Positions 1 to 7,447 of a stretch of 18,680 bases of DNA are shown piece after piece. A program made the position numbers and the translations under genes. The stretch is taken from the NCBI GenBank assembly GCA_030636765.1, contig DAOVWI010000026.1:1-18680 (forward strand). Reading direction: 5' to 3'. Within the stretch, counting starts at the first letter, position 1. Every line of letters begins with the position of its first letter. Below the pieces are notes generated by a model, which was given only the letters and a program-made list of their open reading frames with translations, searched no databases and had not been told where the DNA came from. The stretch comes from Gemmatimonadales bacterium. Lineage in GTDB: Bacteria > Gemmatimonadota > Gemmatimonadetes > Palauibacterales > Palauibacteraceae.

Positions 1-500
1 GGGAACGTGCCCTGAGAGAACGCCACGATGACCTCGGTTGCCACCTGCACGCCTTGCCGGCCCCCCTCTTGTATCATCTCGTACCAGCGTTTCCCCGTCG
101 AGTCGGCGAGCATCTTAGGGTCACCGGCGAACAGTAGAGGGAAAAACCCCATGTTGTCCGAGTGGTCGGCGACCACGAGGAAATCCAGCGGCCGGGAGAG
201 CTTCACCTGCAGGCCCGTAGACGACGTGAGCTCCTCTCCGCGCGCGAAGCGGTAAGCGTCCACGGGGGTGAGCCGGGCGCCGAACGCGCCCGCATCCATC
301 GACATGGCCGTGTGCAGGTGGGTATCGCCCCAGTACACGCGCGTCGGGAAGTTGCGCCCGGCGTAGGGCGAGTAATGCTTCTGCGCCTTGAACGCGTCCA
401 CGAGCCCTTCCCCGGGAGGTATCGGGTCCTGGGCGTTCAGGGACGCCGTAGCGGCGACGCTCAACGTGACCATGGCAACCAGCACTCCGTGAATCGACAT
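1..500 (-). CDS. DUF3604 family secreted protein (3' end cut by window edge)
   Basis: The reading frame is open from an ATG at 500 down to the left edge, giving 166 residues of the N-terminus. A ribosome binding site AAGGAG lies 5 nt before the ATG. The first 24 residues look like a signal peptide ending in LNAQ, so the product is probably periplasmic or extracellular. The segment VYWGDTHLHT (about 55-64), followed by DAYRFARGEE and LDFLVVADHSD, is the hallmark of the DUF3604 family. In that family the HxH and ADH elements resemble metal-binding motifs of PHP-type phosphoesterases. The catalytic function of DUF3604 is not established, so no reaction is assigned. The C-terminal part of the family lies outside the window. 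It is divergent from the desaturase gene to its right. Confidence 0.88.
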   Translation of the reverse strand, partial: MSIHGVLVAMVTLSVAATASLNAQDPIPPGEGLVDAFKAQKHYSPYAGRNFPTRVYWGDTHLHTAMSMDAGAFGARLTPVDAYRFARGEELTSSTGLQVKLSRPLDFLVVADHSDNMGFFPLLFAGDPKMLADSTGKRWYEMIQEGGRQGVQVATEVIVAFSQGTF

Positions 501-556
501 CGGTGCTCCTTGATGCTGTCGTGGTGGCAAATGAAAACGAACTGCTGATGGGCTGT

Positions 557-568
557 CCGCGATCGCGG
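557..568. other. 12-nt perfect palindrome in divergent intergenic region
   Basis: CCGCGATCGCGG is a perfect palindrome in the 265-bp region between the DUF3604 gene (-) and the desaturase gene (+). It lies 57 nt upstream of the DUF3604 start and could be an operator. In GC-rich DNA such a short palindrome can arise by chance. I saw no convincing -35/-10 pair in either direction in the rest of 501-765. Confidence 0.2.
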
Positions 569-765
569 CGGGGGCCGTCTGTGTGAGGTCGAAGCTACTC
601 GGCGTGCAGATGCTAAGCAACGCGACCAAGGGGCGCGGAGCAGCATTCGCATCGGTCGGTTCACGGCGCGAAACCCGTGGCCCGCCTTCGGTGTACGAGG
701 CCTCGCTCCGCGAACGATGAGACGGCGGTCACAGGATCGTCGCTTGGTTTTCTTCTCCAACCCGA

Positions 766-1689
766 GTGAGCTATATGCCTGGATACGCCGTCCTTGCCCA
801 CCCCTGGTGGATCGCGTTGCTGTTCGCGCTCGCCGTGGGCCACCTGACGAACGTGTGCACGACGCTCTACCTGCACCGTTCCGCCACGCACGAGGGGGTC
901 CAGTTCCGGCCCGTCGTCGAGCATCTGATGCGTTTCTGGCTGTGGCTCACCTCGGCGGTCGTCACACGCGAATGGGTCGCCGTGCACCGAAAGCACCACG
1001 CCTACGCGGACAAGGAAGGTGATCCGCATTCACCGGCGGTGGTGGGCCTCCCGGCGATCGTCTTCGGCGGCGTGTTCTTCTACCAGAAGGCGGCCCGCGA
1101 TCCGGAGGTGCTCGAGAAGTACGGAGCCGGCTGCCCGGACGATTGGGTGGAGCGAAACATCTACACGCGCCGCAGCTCGCTTGGGATCGTCCTGATGCTC
1201 GTGCTCGACATCTATCTGTTCGGAATCGTCATCGGGCCGATGGTCTGGACCGTGATGGCCATCTGGACGCCGATCATGGGCAACATCATCAACGGGGTCG
1301 GCCACGCCCTCGGGTACCGAAACTTCGAGACGAGGGACCGGAGTCGGAACATCTACCCGTGGGGGCTCTGGATCCTGGGCGAGGAGCTCCACAACAATCA
1401 CCACGCGGACCCGCGGTCGGCGAAGTTCAAGGCGCACTGGTGGGAAATCGACGTCGGGTGGGTCTACATCAAGCTCCTGTCCTTCGTAAAGCTGGCCAAA
1501 GTGGGGTACGCCCGCTCGCTGAGCGCCAAGGAGTTCGCGGCGAAGCACTACACGGAGAAGGTGGCGGTGCCGGTGGCCGAGAAGCTGGAGAAGGCGGGGG
1601 AGGAGCTGGAGAAGGCGAAGGCTCGGATTGACACGGCGAAGACGGAGGCTTTGGCAGCGCTGCAGCCGCCGGAGCCGACGGTCGACTAA
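766..1689 (+). CDS. membrane fatty acid desaturase (acyl-CoA/acyl-lipid desaturase family)
   Basis: This 307-residue protein has the three histidine boxes of membrane di-iron desaturases: H37-x4-H42 (HRSATH), H74-x2-HH (HRKHH) and H209-x2-HH (HNNHH), plus NGVGH near 176-180. Hydrophobic spans surround them. Family members introduce a cis double bond into saturated acyl chains using O2 and electrons usually delivered by ferredoxin or cytochrome b5, at the inner membrane. The region after about residue 270 is a hydrophilic coiled-coil tail built from four 21-nt heptad units (EKLEKAG, EELEKAK, ARIDTAK, TEALAAL; bases 1579-1662), which is unusual for the family. The start is uncertain: GTG at 766 or ATG at 775, neither with a strong Shine-Dalgarno. 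It converges on the FprA-like gene, a plausible source of reducing power. Confidence 0.9.
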   Translation: MSYMPGYAVLAHPWWIALLFALAVGHLTNVCTTLYLHRSATHEGVQFRPVVEHLMRFWLWLTSAVVTREWVAVHRKHHAYADKEGDPHSPAVVGLPAIVFGGVFFYQKAARDPEVLEKYGAGCPDDWVERNIYTRRSSLGIVLMLVLDIYLFGIVIGPMVWTVMAIWTPIMGNIINGVGHALGYRNFETRDRSRNIYPWGLWILGEELHNNHHADPRSAKFKAHWWEIDVGWVYIKLLSFVKLAKVGYARSLSAKEFAAKHYTEKVAVPVAEKLEKAGEELEKAKARIDTAKTEALAALQPPEPTVD

Positions 1690-1727
1690 CAGGTCGCTGC
1701 AGCCTCCGGGGCTGACATCCGACTAAC
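1658..1727 (+). repeat. tandem duplication across the desaturase stop codon (about 33 nt, period 37)
   Basis: Bases 1658-1690 and 1695-1727 match at 27 of 33 positions by my count. Both begin CGCTGCAGCC and end GACTAAC. The first copy encodes the last residues and the stop of the desaturase. The second lies wholly in the 43-bp gap before the convergent FprA-like gene. The 37-nt offset is not a multiple of three, so the second copy is out of frame. Confidence 0.7.
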
Positions 1728-1732
1728 GCCTG

Positions 1733-3163
1733 CTAAGGCTTGTCCCGGCGCGCGCGCGCCTCGTGGACGACCTCCATCATCTCGGGGATCGTGCACACCT
1801 TGACGCGCGGCCGGCCCTGCGGCTCGCCGCGCGCCACCTCTACCTCGTCCAGCGCCCGCCAGTCCTCGAAACTCACGTAGTCGACGCCGCGCTCAACCAG
1901 AAGCATCTCGACGGCATCGGACGAACGCTCCTCCGGGACCTCCCGGGCCATCGCCTCCAGGTCTTCCACCAGCGCGTCCACCGTTTCGGCGGCGTCTTTC
2001 TTGTTAGTTCCGATGATGCCCGTCGGCCCGCGCTTGCACCATCCCGAGACGTACTCTCTTAGCAGGACACCGGAGTCCGGATCGACGACCCGGCCCGCCT
2101 CGTTGGGGATGATGCCCCGGCGCTCGTCGAACGGGACGTCCGGTAGCGGTACGCCGCGATATCCGACCGACCGGAAGACCAGTCCGGCCTCGAGGATCTC
2201 CTCCTCCCCCGTGCCGCGGGGTCGCAGCGAGCCGTCTTCGGCGCGGACGAGACGGTTGCGCTCCACCCTTACGCCCCGAACCCGGCCCTCGCCGTCCGCC
2301 AACAGCTCCACCGGTGAGACCAGGAAGCGAAAGACGACCGTCGGATCGTCGTCCGCCGGGGTCTCGCCGCGCGCATAGCCTTCCAACAACTCGTAGTTGC
2401 GGCGCGCCGCCCGCTCCTCCTCTGCCTCAATCGCGCTGCCCGCGTCGAGGTCCAGATCGGCGAGATCCACCTTCACCCCCACGCCCTCCAACTTTCCGAA
2501 CTCCTTCAGCTCGGGGCTCGAGAAAGCGGCCTGGACGGGACCGCGCCTCCCCAGTAGCACCACCTCGCGGATCCGGCTCTCGCGCAGGGCCTCCAGCGCG
2601 TGATCGGCGATGTCCGTCCTCGCGAGCTCGTCGGGAGACGTCACCAGAATGCGAGCGACGTCGAGCGCAACGTTCCCGTTTCCGACCACTACCGCCCGCT
2701 GGACGGAGAGGTCGAACTCGCACTCCGTGAACTCCGGATGGCCGTTGTACCACCACACGAACTCCGTCGCGGAGTGGCTGCCGAGGAGATCTTCTCCCGG
2801 GATTCCGAGCCGCCGATCGGCGGGGGCTCCGACCGCGTAGACAATCGCATCGTACGCTCCGAGCAGGTCCGCTCGAGAGAGGTCGCGCCCGACCGTCACG
2901 TTGCCGAAGTAGCGGAACCGCGGGTCGGCGGAGATCCGCTCGAACACCCGCGTGACTGCCTTGATGGACTGATGGTCGGGCGCCACGCCATCGCGAACGA
3001 GCCCGTACGGGGTGGGCAGGCGGTTGAACATGTCGGCCCGGGCGGCCAGCTCCTTTCGCTTGAAGAGCGCCTCGGCCGTGAAATAGGCGGCGGGCCCGGC
3101 TCCCACGATGGCCACGCGGAGCGGGCGGTCCTCGGTGCCGATCTTCATGGATGCCGGGTCCAC
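1733..3163 (-). CDS. fprA: NADPH:ferredoxin reductase, FprA/adrenodoxin reductase type
   Basis: This 476-residue protein is close to the usual length of the adrenodoxin-reductase/FprA family. It opens with the FAD-binding motif VAIVGAGPAAYF (17-28). The family signature PTPYGLVRDGVAPDHQ follows at about 51-66, then the NADP-binding segment VVGNGNVALDVARI (159-172), GRRGPVQAAF, and near the C-terminus GWCKRGPTGIIGTNK. The family transfers electrons from NADPH to ferredoxins through FAD in the cytoplasm. There is no signal peptide. The given start is GTG at 3163. An ATG at 3148 (MKIGTEDRP) is an alternative, and neither has a clear ribosome binding site. Its 3' end faces the desaturase gene, so an NADPH-ferredoxin-desaturase chain is a reasonable inference. 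No ferredoxin gene is visible here. Confidence 0.93.
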   Translation of the reverse strand: MDPASMKIGTEDRPLRVAIVGAGPAAYFTAEALFKRKELAARADMFNRLPTPYGLVRDGVAPDHQSIKAVTRVFERISADPRFRYFGNVTVGRDLSRADLLGAYDAIVYAVGAPADRRLGIPGEDLLGSHSATEFVWWYNGHPEFTECEFDLSVQRAVVVGNGNVALDVARILVTSPDELARTDIADHALEALRESRIREVVLLGRRGPVQAAFSSPELKEFGKLEGVGVKVDLADLDLDAGSAIEAEEERAARRNYELLEGYARGETPADDDPTVVFRFLVSPVELLADGEGRVRGVRVERNRLVRAEDGSLRPRGTGEEEILEAGLVFRSVGYRGVPLPDVPFDERRGIIPNEAGRVVDPDSGVLLREYVSGWCKRGPTGIIGTNKKDAAETVDALVEDLEAMAREVPEERSSDAVEMLLVERGVDYVSFEDWRALDEVEVARGEPQGRPRVKVCTIPEMMEVVHEARARRDKP

Positions 3164-3225
3164 CCGACGTCGATACGTGTCAACTGGCCTTCGCCCCCCT
3201 GGATTGCCTGAGCGGTCGCGCCGGA

Positions 3226-3245
3226 TCGCACGAAAACGCGTGCGA
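3226..3245. promoter_or_regulatory. inverted repeat, possible operator between divergent genes
   Basis: Seven-base arms TCGCACG (3226-3232) and CGTGCGA (3239-3245) are separated by AAAACG. They lie in the 131-bp divergent region between the FprA-like gene and the membrane protein gene. A TATATC hexamer at 3247-3252 just after the right arm could be a -10 element for the rightward gene, but I see no matching -35. A regulator site overlapping the promoter is possible but unproven. Confidence 0.3.
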
Positions 3246-3283
3246 GTATATCGTGAGAAGCCGCGACAGCAAAAGCGAACCGG

Positions 3284-3289
3284 AAGGAG
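3284..3289 (+). promoter_or_regulatory. ribosome binding site that fixes the start at 3295
   Basis: AAGGAG sits 5 nt before ATG 3295. The frame is open back to 3151, but the upstream ATG has no such site. The upstream extension would also run through the divergent intergenic region. Confidence 0.75.
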
Positions 3290-3294
3290 AGGGC

Positions 3295-4941
3295 ATGAGG
3301 TTACCGGATCGGGTGGACTCCGCCGGCATGTCGCCGGCCCGGTTCCCCACGCTCATCCACGTTTGGATCGCCGCCCTGTTCGCGGCGATCCTGCTTCGGA
3401 CCTTCCTCATGCCGGTTCCGCCGAACGACCTGTGGTGGCAGCTTGCCATGGGGCGGCTCATCGTGGAGACCGGCGGCATCCCGACGCACGACGTGTTCTC
3501 CTTCACGCAGGCCGGCCGGCAGTACTACGATCAGCCCTGGCTCGCACAGCTCTTGATGTACGGGCTGCACCGGGTGGGGGGTGTGCCCCTGCTGCTCGTC
3601 GTCCAGGCCGCTCTCGTCTCGCTCGCCTATGCCATCCTGCTCCGTCTCTGCGTTCTTCGGACGGGCGCCGCCAAGCTCAGCGTCGGCCTGCTGCTGCTCA
3701 CGATGCCGGTGACCGCCACGAGCTGGACCCCGCGCTCGCAGATGTTCGCGCTGCCCCTCTTCATCGGCTTCCTGTTCATCCTCTCGGATTGGCGTCTGGG
3801 GCTGCGCAGGGCAGCGTCGGCGACAGGTGGAGATGCCCTCTGGCTGCTGCCGCCGCTGATGGTCCTCTGGGTGAACCTCCACGGGTCCTTTGTGCTGGGC
3901 GGCGTGCTCGTGGCTTTGACGTTCGCCGGGGTCTGGCTCGAGCGGTACCCCGCAGCTCGGAACCTCGCGGCTCTGGACCTGGCGGCTCCGGACCTCGCGG
4001 CCGATGACCCCGGGACTCGGAACGGCTTGCGCTCCGGCCCGGCGCCCTCGCTCCGGCCGTTGGTTCTCTGGGGCGCGTTGACGGCGGCCGCCATCCTCCT
4101 CAACCCGAGAGGGATCGGCGTCCTCGGTTACGTCGCGAACCTCACCCTCGACCCGACGATCCGGAGCATGGTGACGGAGTGGGAGAGGCCCACGATCGCG
4201 TCTCTCGACGGCAAGGTGTTCTTCGCTTTCACGACGGTGCTGGCGCTCGCGCTCGCCTTCGCGCGGCGGCGGCCGGATCCGGTGGACGTCCTGCTGGCCG
4301 TGGCGTTCTTCTGGCTCGCGCTTAGCGGACGGCGCCATGCCGTGTGGTTTGGCCTTGCCGCCGCCCCCCTGCTTGTGGTGCAGGTTGCATCGCTTGTCCG
4401 GCCGAGGGCTGCATCGCTCGCTCGGCCGAGAGATCGCTCGCTCGGCGGCGGGCAGGGGAAGCGGACGCTGAACATCGCCTTTCTCTCCGCGTTCGCCCTC
4501 CTGACGTTCGCCGTCCTGCCGTGGCTCAAGCCACGCCTGGCCCTCCCTCCCGGATTGAGGAACGTCATCTCCGCGAGCACGCCCGTGAACGCGGTGCGCT
4601 TCCTCCGCCAGGATCCCTCACCACCGGCGCGCGTCTTCCAATCGGAGGGCTACGGCTCCTACCTGATGTGGGCGGCGCCCGAGCGCACGGTGTTCATCGA
4701 TACGAGGATCGAGCTGTATCCCGTGGAGCAGTGGCTGGATTATCAGCGGCTCGGCGCAGGGCTGCTGCTCGACACCCTCGTGCGCCGCTATGATCTTGAC
4801 GGGCTGCTCATCGACAACAAGCGACAGGCGCGGCTTCTCGCGGTGATCGGCCGGAGGCCGGAGTGGGAGGTTCGGTACACCGACGACCACACCACGTACG
4901 CGGTTCGGCGAGGCGAACCGGAGGAGCCCACCGGTGGGTGA
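3295..4941 (+). CDS. multi-pass membrane protein, GT-C glycosyltransferase-like
   Basis: This 548-residue protein has many hydrophobic spans (first at about 20-39) and a soluble C-terminal portion from about residue 425. The first loop carries PPNDLWWQLAMGRLIVETGG (about 42-61), then THDVFSFTQAGRQYYDQPWL. This arrangement, an acidic residue in the first outer loop followed by 'aGr..yD..WL', is typical of large membrane proteins resembling GT-C transferases that use lipid-linked sugars. The donor and acceptor cannot be read from the sequence. Two hydrophilic insertions, at about 217-241 and 365-388, are made of short tandem repeats. The start at 3295 is chosen for its strong ribosome binding site. 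The stop lies 20 bp from the end of the convergent lipoprotein gene, with a CCCACCGGTGGG palindrome at 4927-4938. An alternative is a family of uncharacterised integral membrane proteins without transferase activity. Confidence 0.8.
   Translation: MRLPDRVDSAGMSPARFPTLIHVWIAALFAAILLRTFLMPVPPNDLWWQLAMGRLIVETGGIPTHDVFSFTQAGRQYYDQPWLAQLLMYGLHRVGGVPLLLVVQAALVSLAYAILLRLCVLRTGAAKLSVGLLLLTMPVTATSWTPRSQMFALPLFIGFLFILSDWRLGLRRAASATGGDALWLLPPLMVLWVNLHGSFVLGGVLVALTFAGVWLERYPAARNLAALDLAAPDLAADDPGTRNGLRSGPAPSLRPLVLWGALTAAAILLNPRGIGVLGYVANLTLDPTIRSMVTEWERPTIASLDGKVFFAFTTVLALALAFARRRPDPVDVLLAVAFFWLALSGRRHAVWFGLAAAPLLVVQVASLVRPRAASLARPRDRSLGGGQGKRTLNIAFLSAFALLTFAVLPWLKPRLALPPGLRNVISASTPVNAVRFLRQDPSPPARVFQSEGYGSYLMWAAPERTVFIDTRIELYPVEQWLDYQRLGAGLLLDTLVRRYDLDGLLIDNKRQARLLAVIGRRPEWEVRYTDDHTTYAVRRGEPEEPTGG
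3943..4017 (+). repeat. 15-nt in-frame tandem repeat within the membrane protein gene
   Basis: Units at 3958-3972, 3973-3987 and 3988-4002 encode RNLAA, LDLAA and PDLAA. Degenerate units before (RYPAA) and after (DDPGT) extend the array to about five. It forms a hydrophilic loop between membrane spans. Confidence 0.65.
4387..4458 (+). repeat. 24-nt in-frame tandem repeat within the membrane protein gene
   Basis: Units 4387-4410 and 4411-4434 encode ASLVRPRA and ASLARPRD, with a partial third unit (RSLGG) from 4435. The shared core is GCATCGCT...CGGCCGAG. The repeat builds an arginine-rich loop between membrane spans. Confidence 0.65.
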
Positions 4942-4961
4942 CGGGTTGCCTCTCCCTGGCC

Positions 4962-5756
4962 TCAGGGGGTGCGCGCCGTCGGTTCGTCTTCCGGGCAGAC
5001 GACCTGGAACTTCGTGTCGATGATCCCGCCCTCCGAAGCGGTCACAACGCGGGGATTGGATCCGACCACTGAGCAGCCCGCTGGAAGGCCGTACAGCTCG
5101 ATCGTGTGCTGCCCTGCGGCAACTCCCGAAAACGTCACCTGCTGGTTCACCTGAGCGGGTATCCTCCGGTAGCTGTCCAGGATCACGAAGTAGCCCGACC
5201 GGTTCCTATCCAGCCCCGCCGCGAGCCAGCGGGTGCCGTCGGGACGGAACCACTCTCCGACGAGCAGCCCGTCGCCCAGCGGTCGCAACACGACGTGACC
5301 ACGCTCGATGCAGGCCCCTTCCACCAGCGTCTGGTCCAGGGCAAGGGCATGGTCCGGGGACAGGGCATCGTCCGACGAGAGCGTCAGGGAGTATCTGCAG
5401 GCCAGCGTGGGGCTCGCGTACAGCGCACGCCCGACATCCAAACCGGGCCCGCCATCGTCCCGCAGCGCCATCACCACGTTCTGGGACTGGCCGCTCGGGA
5501 GCTCGAGAACGCCCGTCCACTCACCGACCGCATAGAGCGGCAGTCGGGGCTCGGGCGCTTCCGGCGCTTCGGCCCGAGCCGGGCCGGCGGCTTCCCGAGC
5601 TTCGGCCTGAGCTTCCGTTGCCTCGGCCTCCGCCGGCGATGGTCCCTCGTCGAGCGTGTCCGGTTGCGCCCCTGCGGACGCGCACGCGCACAGAGCCAAC
5701 AACCCACTGAAAGGGAAGAAGTTACGGCGCTGGAAGCCACGCGATCCTGCAAGCAC
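4962..5756 (-). CDS. predicted lipoprotein with Ala/Glu linker and beta-rich domains
   Basis: This 264-residue protein starts at GTG 5756, with GAGAGG 7 nt upstream. The N-terminus has basic residues (RR at 10-11), a hydrophobic core and a Cys at position 25 in the context LCAC, which fits a relaxed lipobox. A low-complexity Ala/Glu/Pro stretch (about 33-70) looks like a flexible linker to a surface domain. The next region begins VGEWTGVLELPSGQ and appears beta-rich. The C-terminal 55 residues (VTFSGVAAGQHTIELYGLP, then GCSVVGSNPRVV and FQVVC) resemble a small Ig-like domain with a Cys pair that I associate with secreted Gemmatimonadota proteins. The function is unknown. It is divergent from the first TPR gene. 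Confidence 0.8.
   Translation of the reverse strand: MLAGSRGFQRRNFFPFSGLLALCACASAGAQPDTLDEGPSPAEAEATEAQAEAREAAGPARAEAPEAPEPRLPLYAVGEWTGVLELPSGQSQNVVMALRDDGGPGLDVGRALYASPTLACRYSLTLSSDDALSPDHALALDQTLVEGACIERGHVVLRPLGDGLLVGEWFRPDGTRWLAAGLDRNRSGYFVILDSYRRIPAQVNQQVTFSGVAAGQHTIELYGLPAGCSVVGSNPRVVTASEGGIIDTKFQVVCPEDEPTARTP
5319..5372 (-). repeat. 18-nt in-frame tandem repeat within the lipoprotein gene
   Basis: Read on the minus strand, units 5372-5355, 5354-5337 and a diverged 5336-5319 encode DDALSP, DHALAL and DQTLVE. The first two share GAC.ATGCCCT. This is another short in-frame expansion like those in the neighbouring membrane protein. Confidence 0.5.
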
Positions 5757-5801
5757 TGCATTACCTCTCAGACGGGTGGGGGACGGCTCCGCCCATCAAC
5801 C

Positions 5802-5829
5802 AGTATACTCGCTGTGGTCCGATTGTTCA
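5802..5829 (-). promoter_or_regulatory. putative sigma-70-like promoter for the lipoprotein gene
   Basis: On the minus strand, TGAACA (5829-5824) matches 4 of 6 of the -35 consensus. TATACT (5807-5802) matches 5 of 6 of the -10 consensus, and the spacer is 16 nt. The implied transcript start lies about 40 nt before GTG 5756. The -10 core AGTATACT is itself palindromic, but I see no good -35 for a rightward promoter serving the TPR gene. Confidence 0.4.
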
Positions 5830-5874
5830 CATCGGCCTACAACGATCACGCCGTGAACCGAAGGAGCAATCGCC

Positions 5875-7431
5875 ATGCGCACGAGCTGGATCCCGCGTTC
5901 GATCCGATCCTGGACTTTTCTCCTGGCGCTTGCCGTGACGCGCCCCGGTGCCGCGATCGCCCAGACATCGCGAGTGGGCGAGGTAGAGTTCTCGAACTCC
6001 GGGGTTCCGGCAGCCCAGGCTGCCTTCCTCCGTGGCTTGGCGCTCCTTCACAGCTTCGAGTACGACGCGGCCGCGCAGGCCTTCCGCCAGGCCCAGGAGA
6101 CAGACCCGGCTTTCGCCATGGCCTTCTGGGGCGAGGCGATGACGTACAACCATCCGGTGTGGATGGAGCAGGACCTGCAGGCGGCCCGCGAGGTGCTCGA
6201 TCGCCTCGGCCCGACCACGCAGGCACGCTTTGCCGCGGCTCCGACCGACCGCGAGAAGGAGTACTTGGCCACCATCGAGATCCTGTACGGAAGTGGCAGC
6301 AAGGAGCAGCGGGATCGCGCGTACGCGGAGGCGATGCGACGGCTTCACGAGGCGTATCCCGACGACCCGGATGTGGCGACGTTCTACGCCCTGTCGCTGC
6401 TTGGCACGGCTCACAGAGGCCGCGACTTCACCACGTACATGAAGGCGGCGGCGGTCGCGGAGGAGGTGTTCCGGGACCACCCGAACCACCCGGGAGCCGC
6501 GCACTACCTGATCCACTCGTACGACGACGCGATCCACGCGCCGCTCGGGCTGCGTGCGGCCAGGGCGTACTCAGCGATCGCGCCGGAGGCGGCCCACGCG
6601 CAGCACATGACCTCTCACATCTTCGTGGCCTTGGGGCTGTGGGATGAAGTGGTCGAGGCGAACGAGACGGCCGTGGCCGTTATGAACGCGGCTCTCGAGT
6701 CACGGGGCCGCTCTCCGCGCTACTGCGGCCACTACAACTTCTGGTTGGTCTACGGCTACCTTCAGCAGAGCCGCGCAGCCGACGCGAAGGCTCGCCTTGC
6801 CGCATGCCGGGAGGCGGTGCTCCGGGCCGGCGAGAGCGTCCGGCGCCCGCTGAGCGACCCTCTCGACCCCGACAACTCCGGCGCTTACTCGTTCGTCCGC
6901 ATGCGTGCCCGGTACATCATCGATGCGGAAGCTTGGGACGACGAGGTGTTGGATTGGGACGTGCCGGTCGGCGACGTCGCCTTCGCCCCTCGGCTCACCT
7001 ATGCCTTCACGACAGGCCTGGCGGCCGCCCGGCGGGGGGACGCGTCGGCGGCTCGCGAAGCGCTGCGGAGCGTGCGAGCCTCGCGGGAGCGTCTGGCAGC
7101 CTACCTGGAGGAGCGGCCAACGGCTGGCACATCCCGGCTGACTCGGGCCCGCGTGCTGGAGATCCAGCTGGAGGGGGCGATCCAGGCGACGGAAGAGCGA
7201 TGGGGCCGGGCGATCGAGCTCCTCCGGGAGGCGGCAGCCTTGGAGGAGACCATCCCCTTGAGATTCGGGCCGCCGTTCGTCGACAAGCCGCCCTACGAGC
7301 TGCTGGGCGAGGTGCTGCTGGAAGCGGGTCGGGCGCGGGAGGCTGCCGACGCGTTCGAGACGGCTCTGGCCCGCACGCAGCGGCGCATCCTGTCCATGCT
7401 GGGGTTGGCGGACGCCCTGGAAGGCTACTAA
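5875..7431 (+). CDS. secreted histidine-rich TPR protein (copy 1)
   Basis: This 518-residue protein starts at ATG 5875, with AAGGAG 8 nt upstream. A signal peptide covers about residues 1-30 (ending AAIAQ). TPR-like helical repeats follow, including FLRGLALLHSFEYDAAAQAF with DPAFAMAFWGEAM at about 52-90, and again near the C-terminus (LLGEVLLEAGRAREAADAFE). A central block, NHPGAAHYLIHSYD with AARAYSAIAP and HAQHMTSHIF, carries H205, H210, H214, H241, H244 and H248. The same histidines appear with identical spacing in the second TPR gene at 16578. Secreted TPR proteins usually act as scaffolds. The histidine cluster could bind a metal or cofactor, but that is inference. A small lipoprotein gene follows 16 bp downstream and is probably co-transcribed. 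Confidence 0.9.
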   Translation: MRTSWIPRSIRSWTFLLALAVTRPGAAIAQTSRVGEVEFSNSGVPAAQAAFLRGLALLHSFEYDAAAQAFRQAQETDPAFAMAFWGEAMTYNHPVWMEQDLQAAREVLDRLGPTTQARFAAAPTDREKEYLATIEILYGSGSKEQRDRAYAEAMRRLHEAYPDDPDVATFYALSLLGTAHRGRDFTTYMKAAAVAEEVFRDHPNHPGAAHYLIHSYDDAIHAPLGLRAARAYSAIAPEAAHAQHMTSHIFVALGLWDEVVEANETAVAVMNAALESRGRSPRYCGHYNFWLVYGYLQQSRAADAKARLAACREAVLRAGESVRRPLSDPLDPDNSGAYSFVRMRARYIIDAEAWDDEVLDWDVPVGDVAFAPRLTYAFTTGLAAARRGDASAAREALRSVRASRERLAAYLEERPTAGTSRLTRARVLEIQLEGAIQATEERWGRAIELLREAAALEETIPLRFGPPFVDKPPYELLGEVLLEAGRAREAADAFETALARTQRRILSMLGLADALEGY

Positions 7432-7447
7432 CAGAAGAGGAGCGCAC

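Noticed and set aside
3301..4338. Minus-strand open frame of 345 codons opposite the membrane protein
   Set aside because: The translation is Arg/Glu/His-rich, an antisense artefact of hydrophobic codons on the other strand.
4927..4938. CCCACCGGTGGG palindrome at the end of the membrane protein gene as a bidirectional terminator
   Set aside because: It lies inside the coding sequence and no T-run follows on either strand.
5804..5809. TATACT as a rightward -10 for the first TPR gene
   Set aside because: No acceptable -35 lies 15-19 nt upstream on the plus strand. The same bases fit a minus-strand promoter better.
5106..6647. Plus-strand open frame of 513 codons spanning the lipoprotein and TPR genes
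   Set aside because: It runs antisense to one supported gene and out of frame through another, with low-complexity Arg/Gly/Pro-rich translation.
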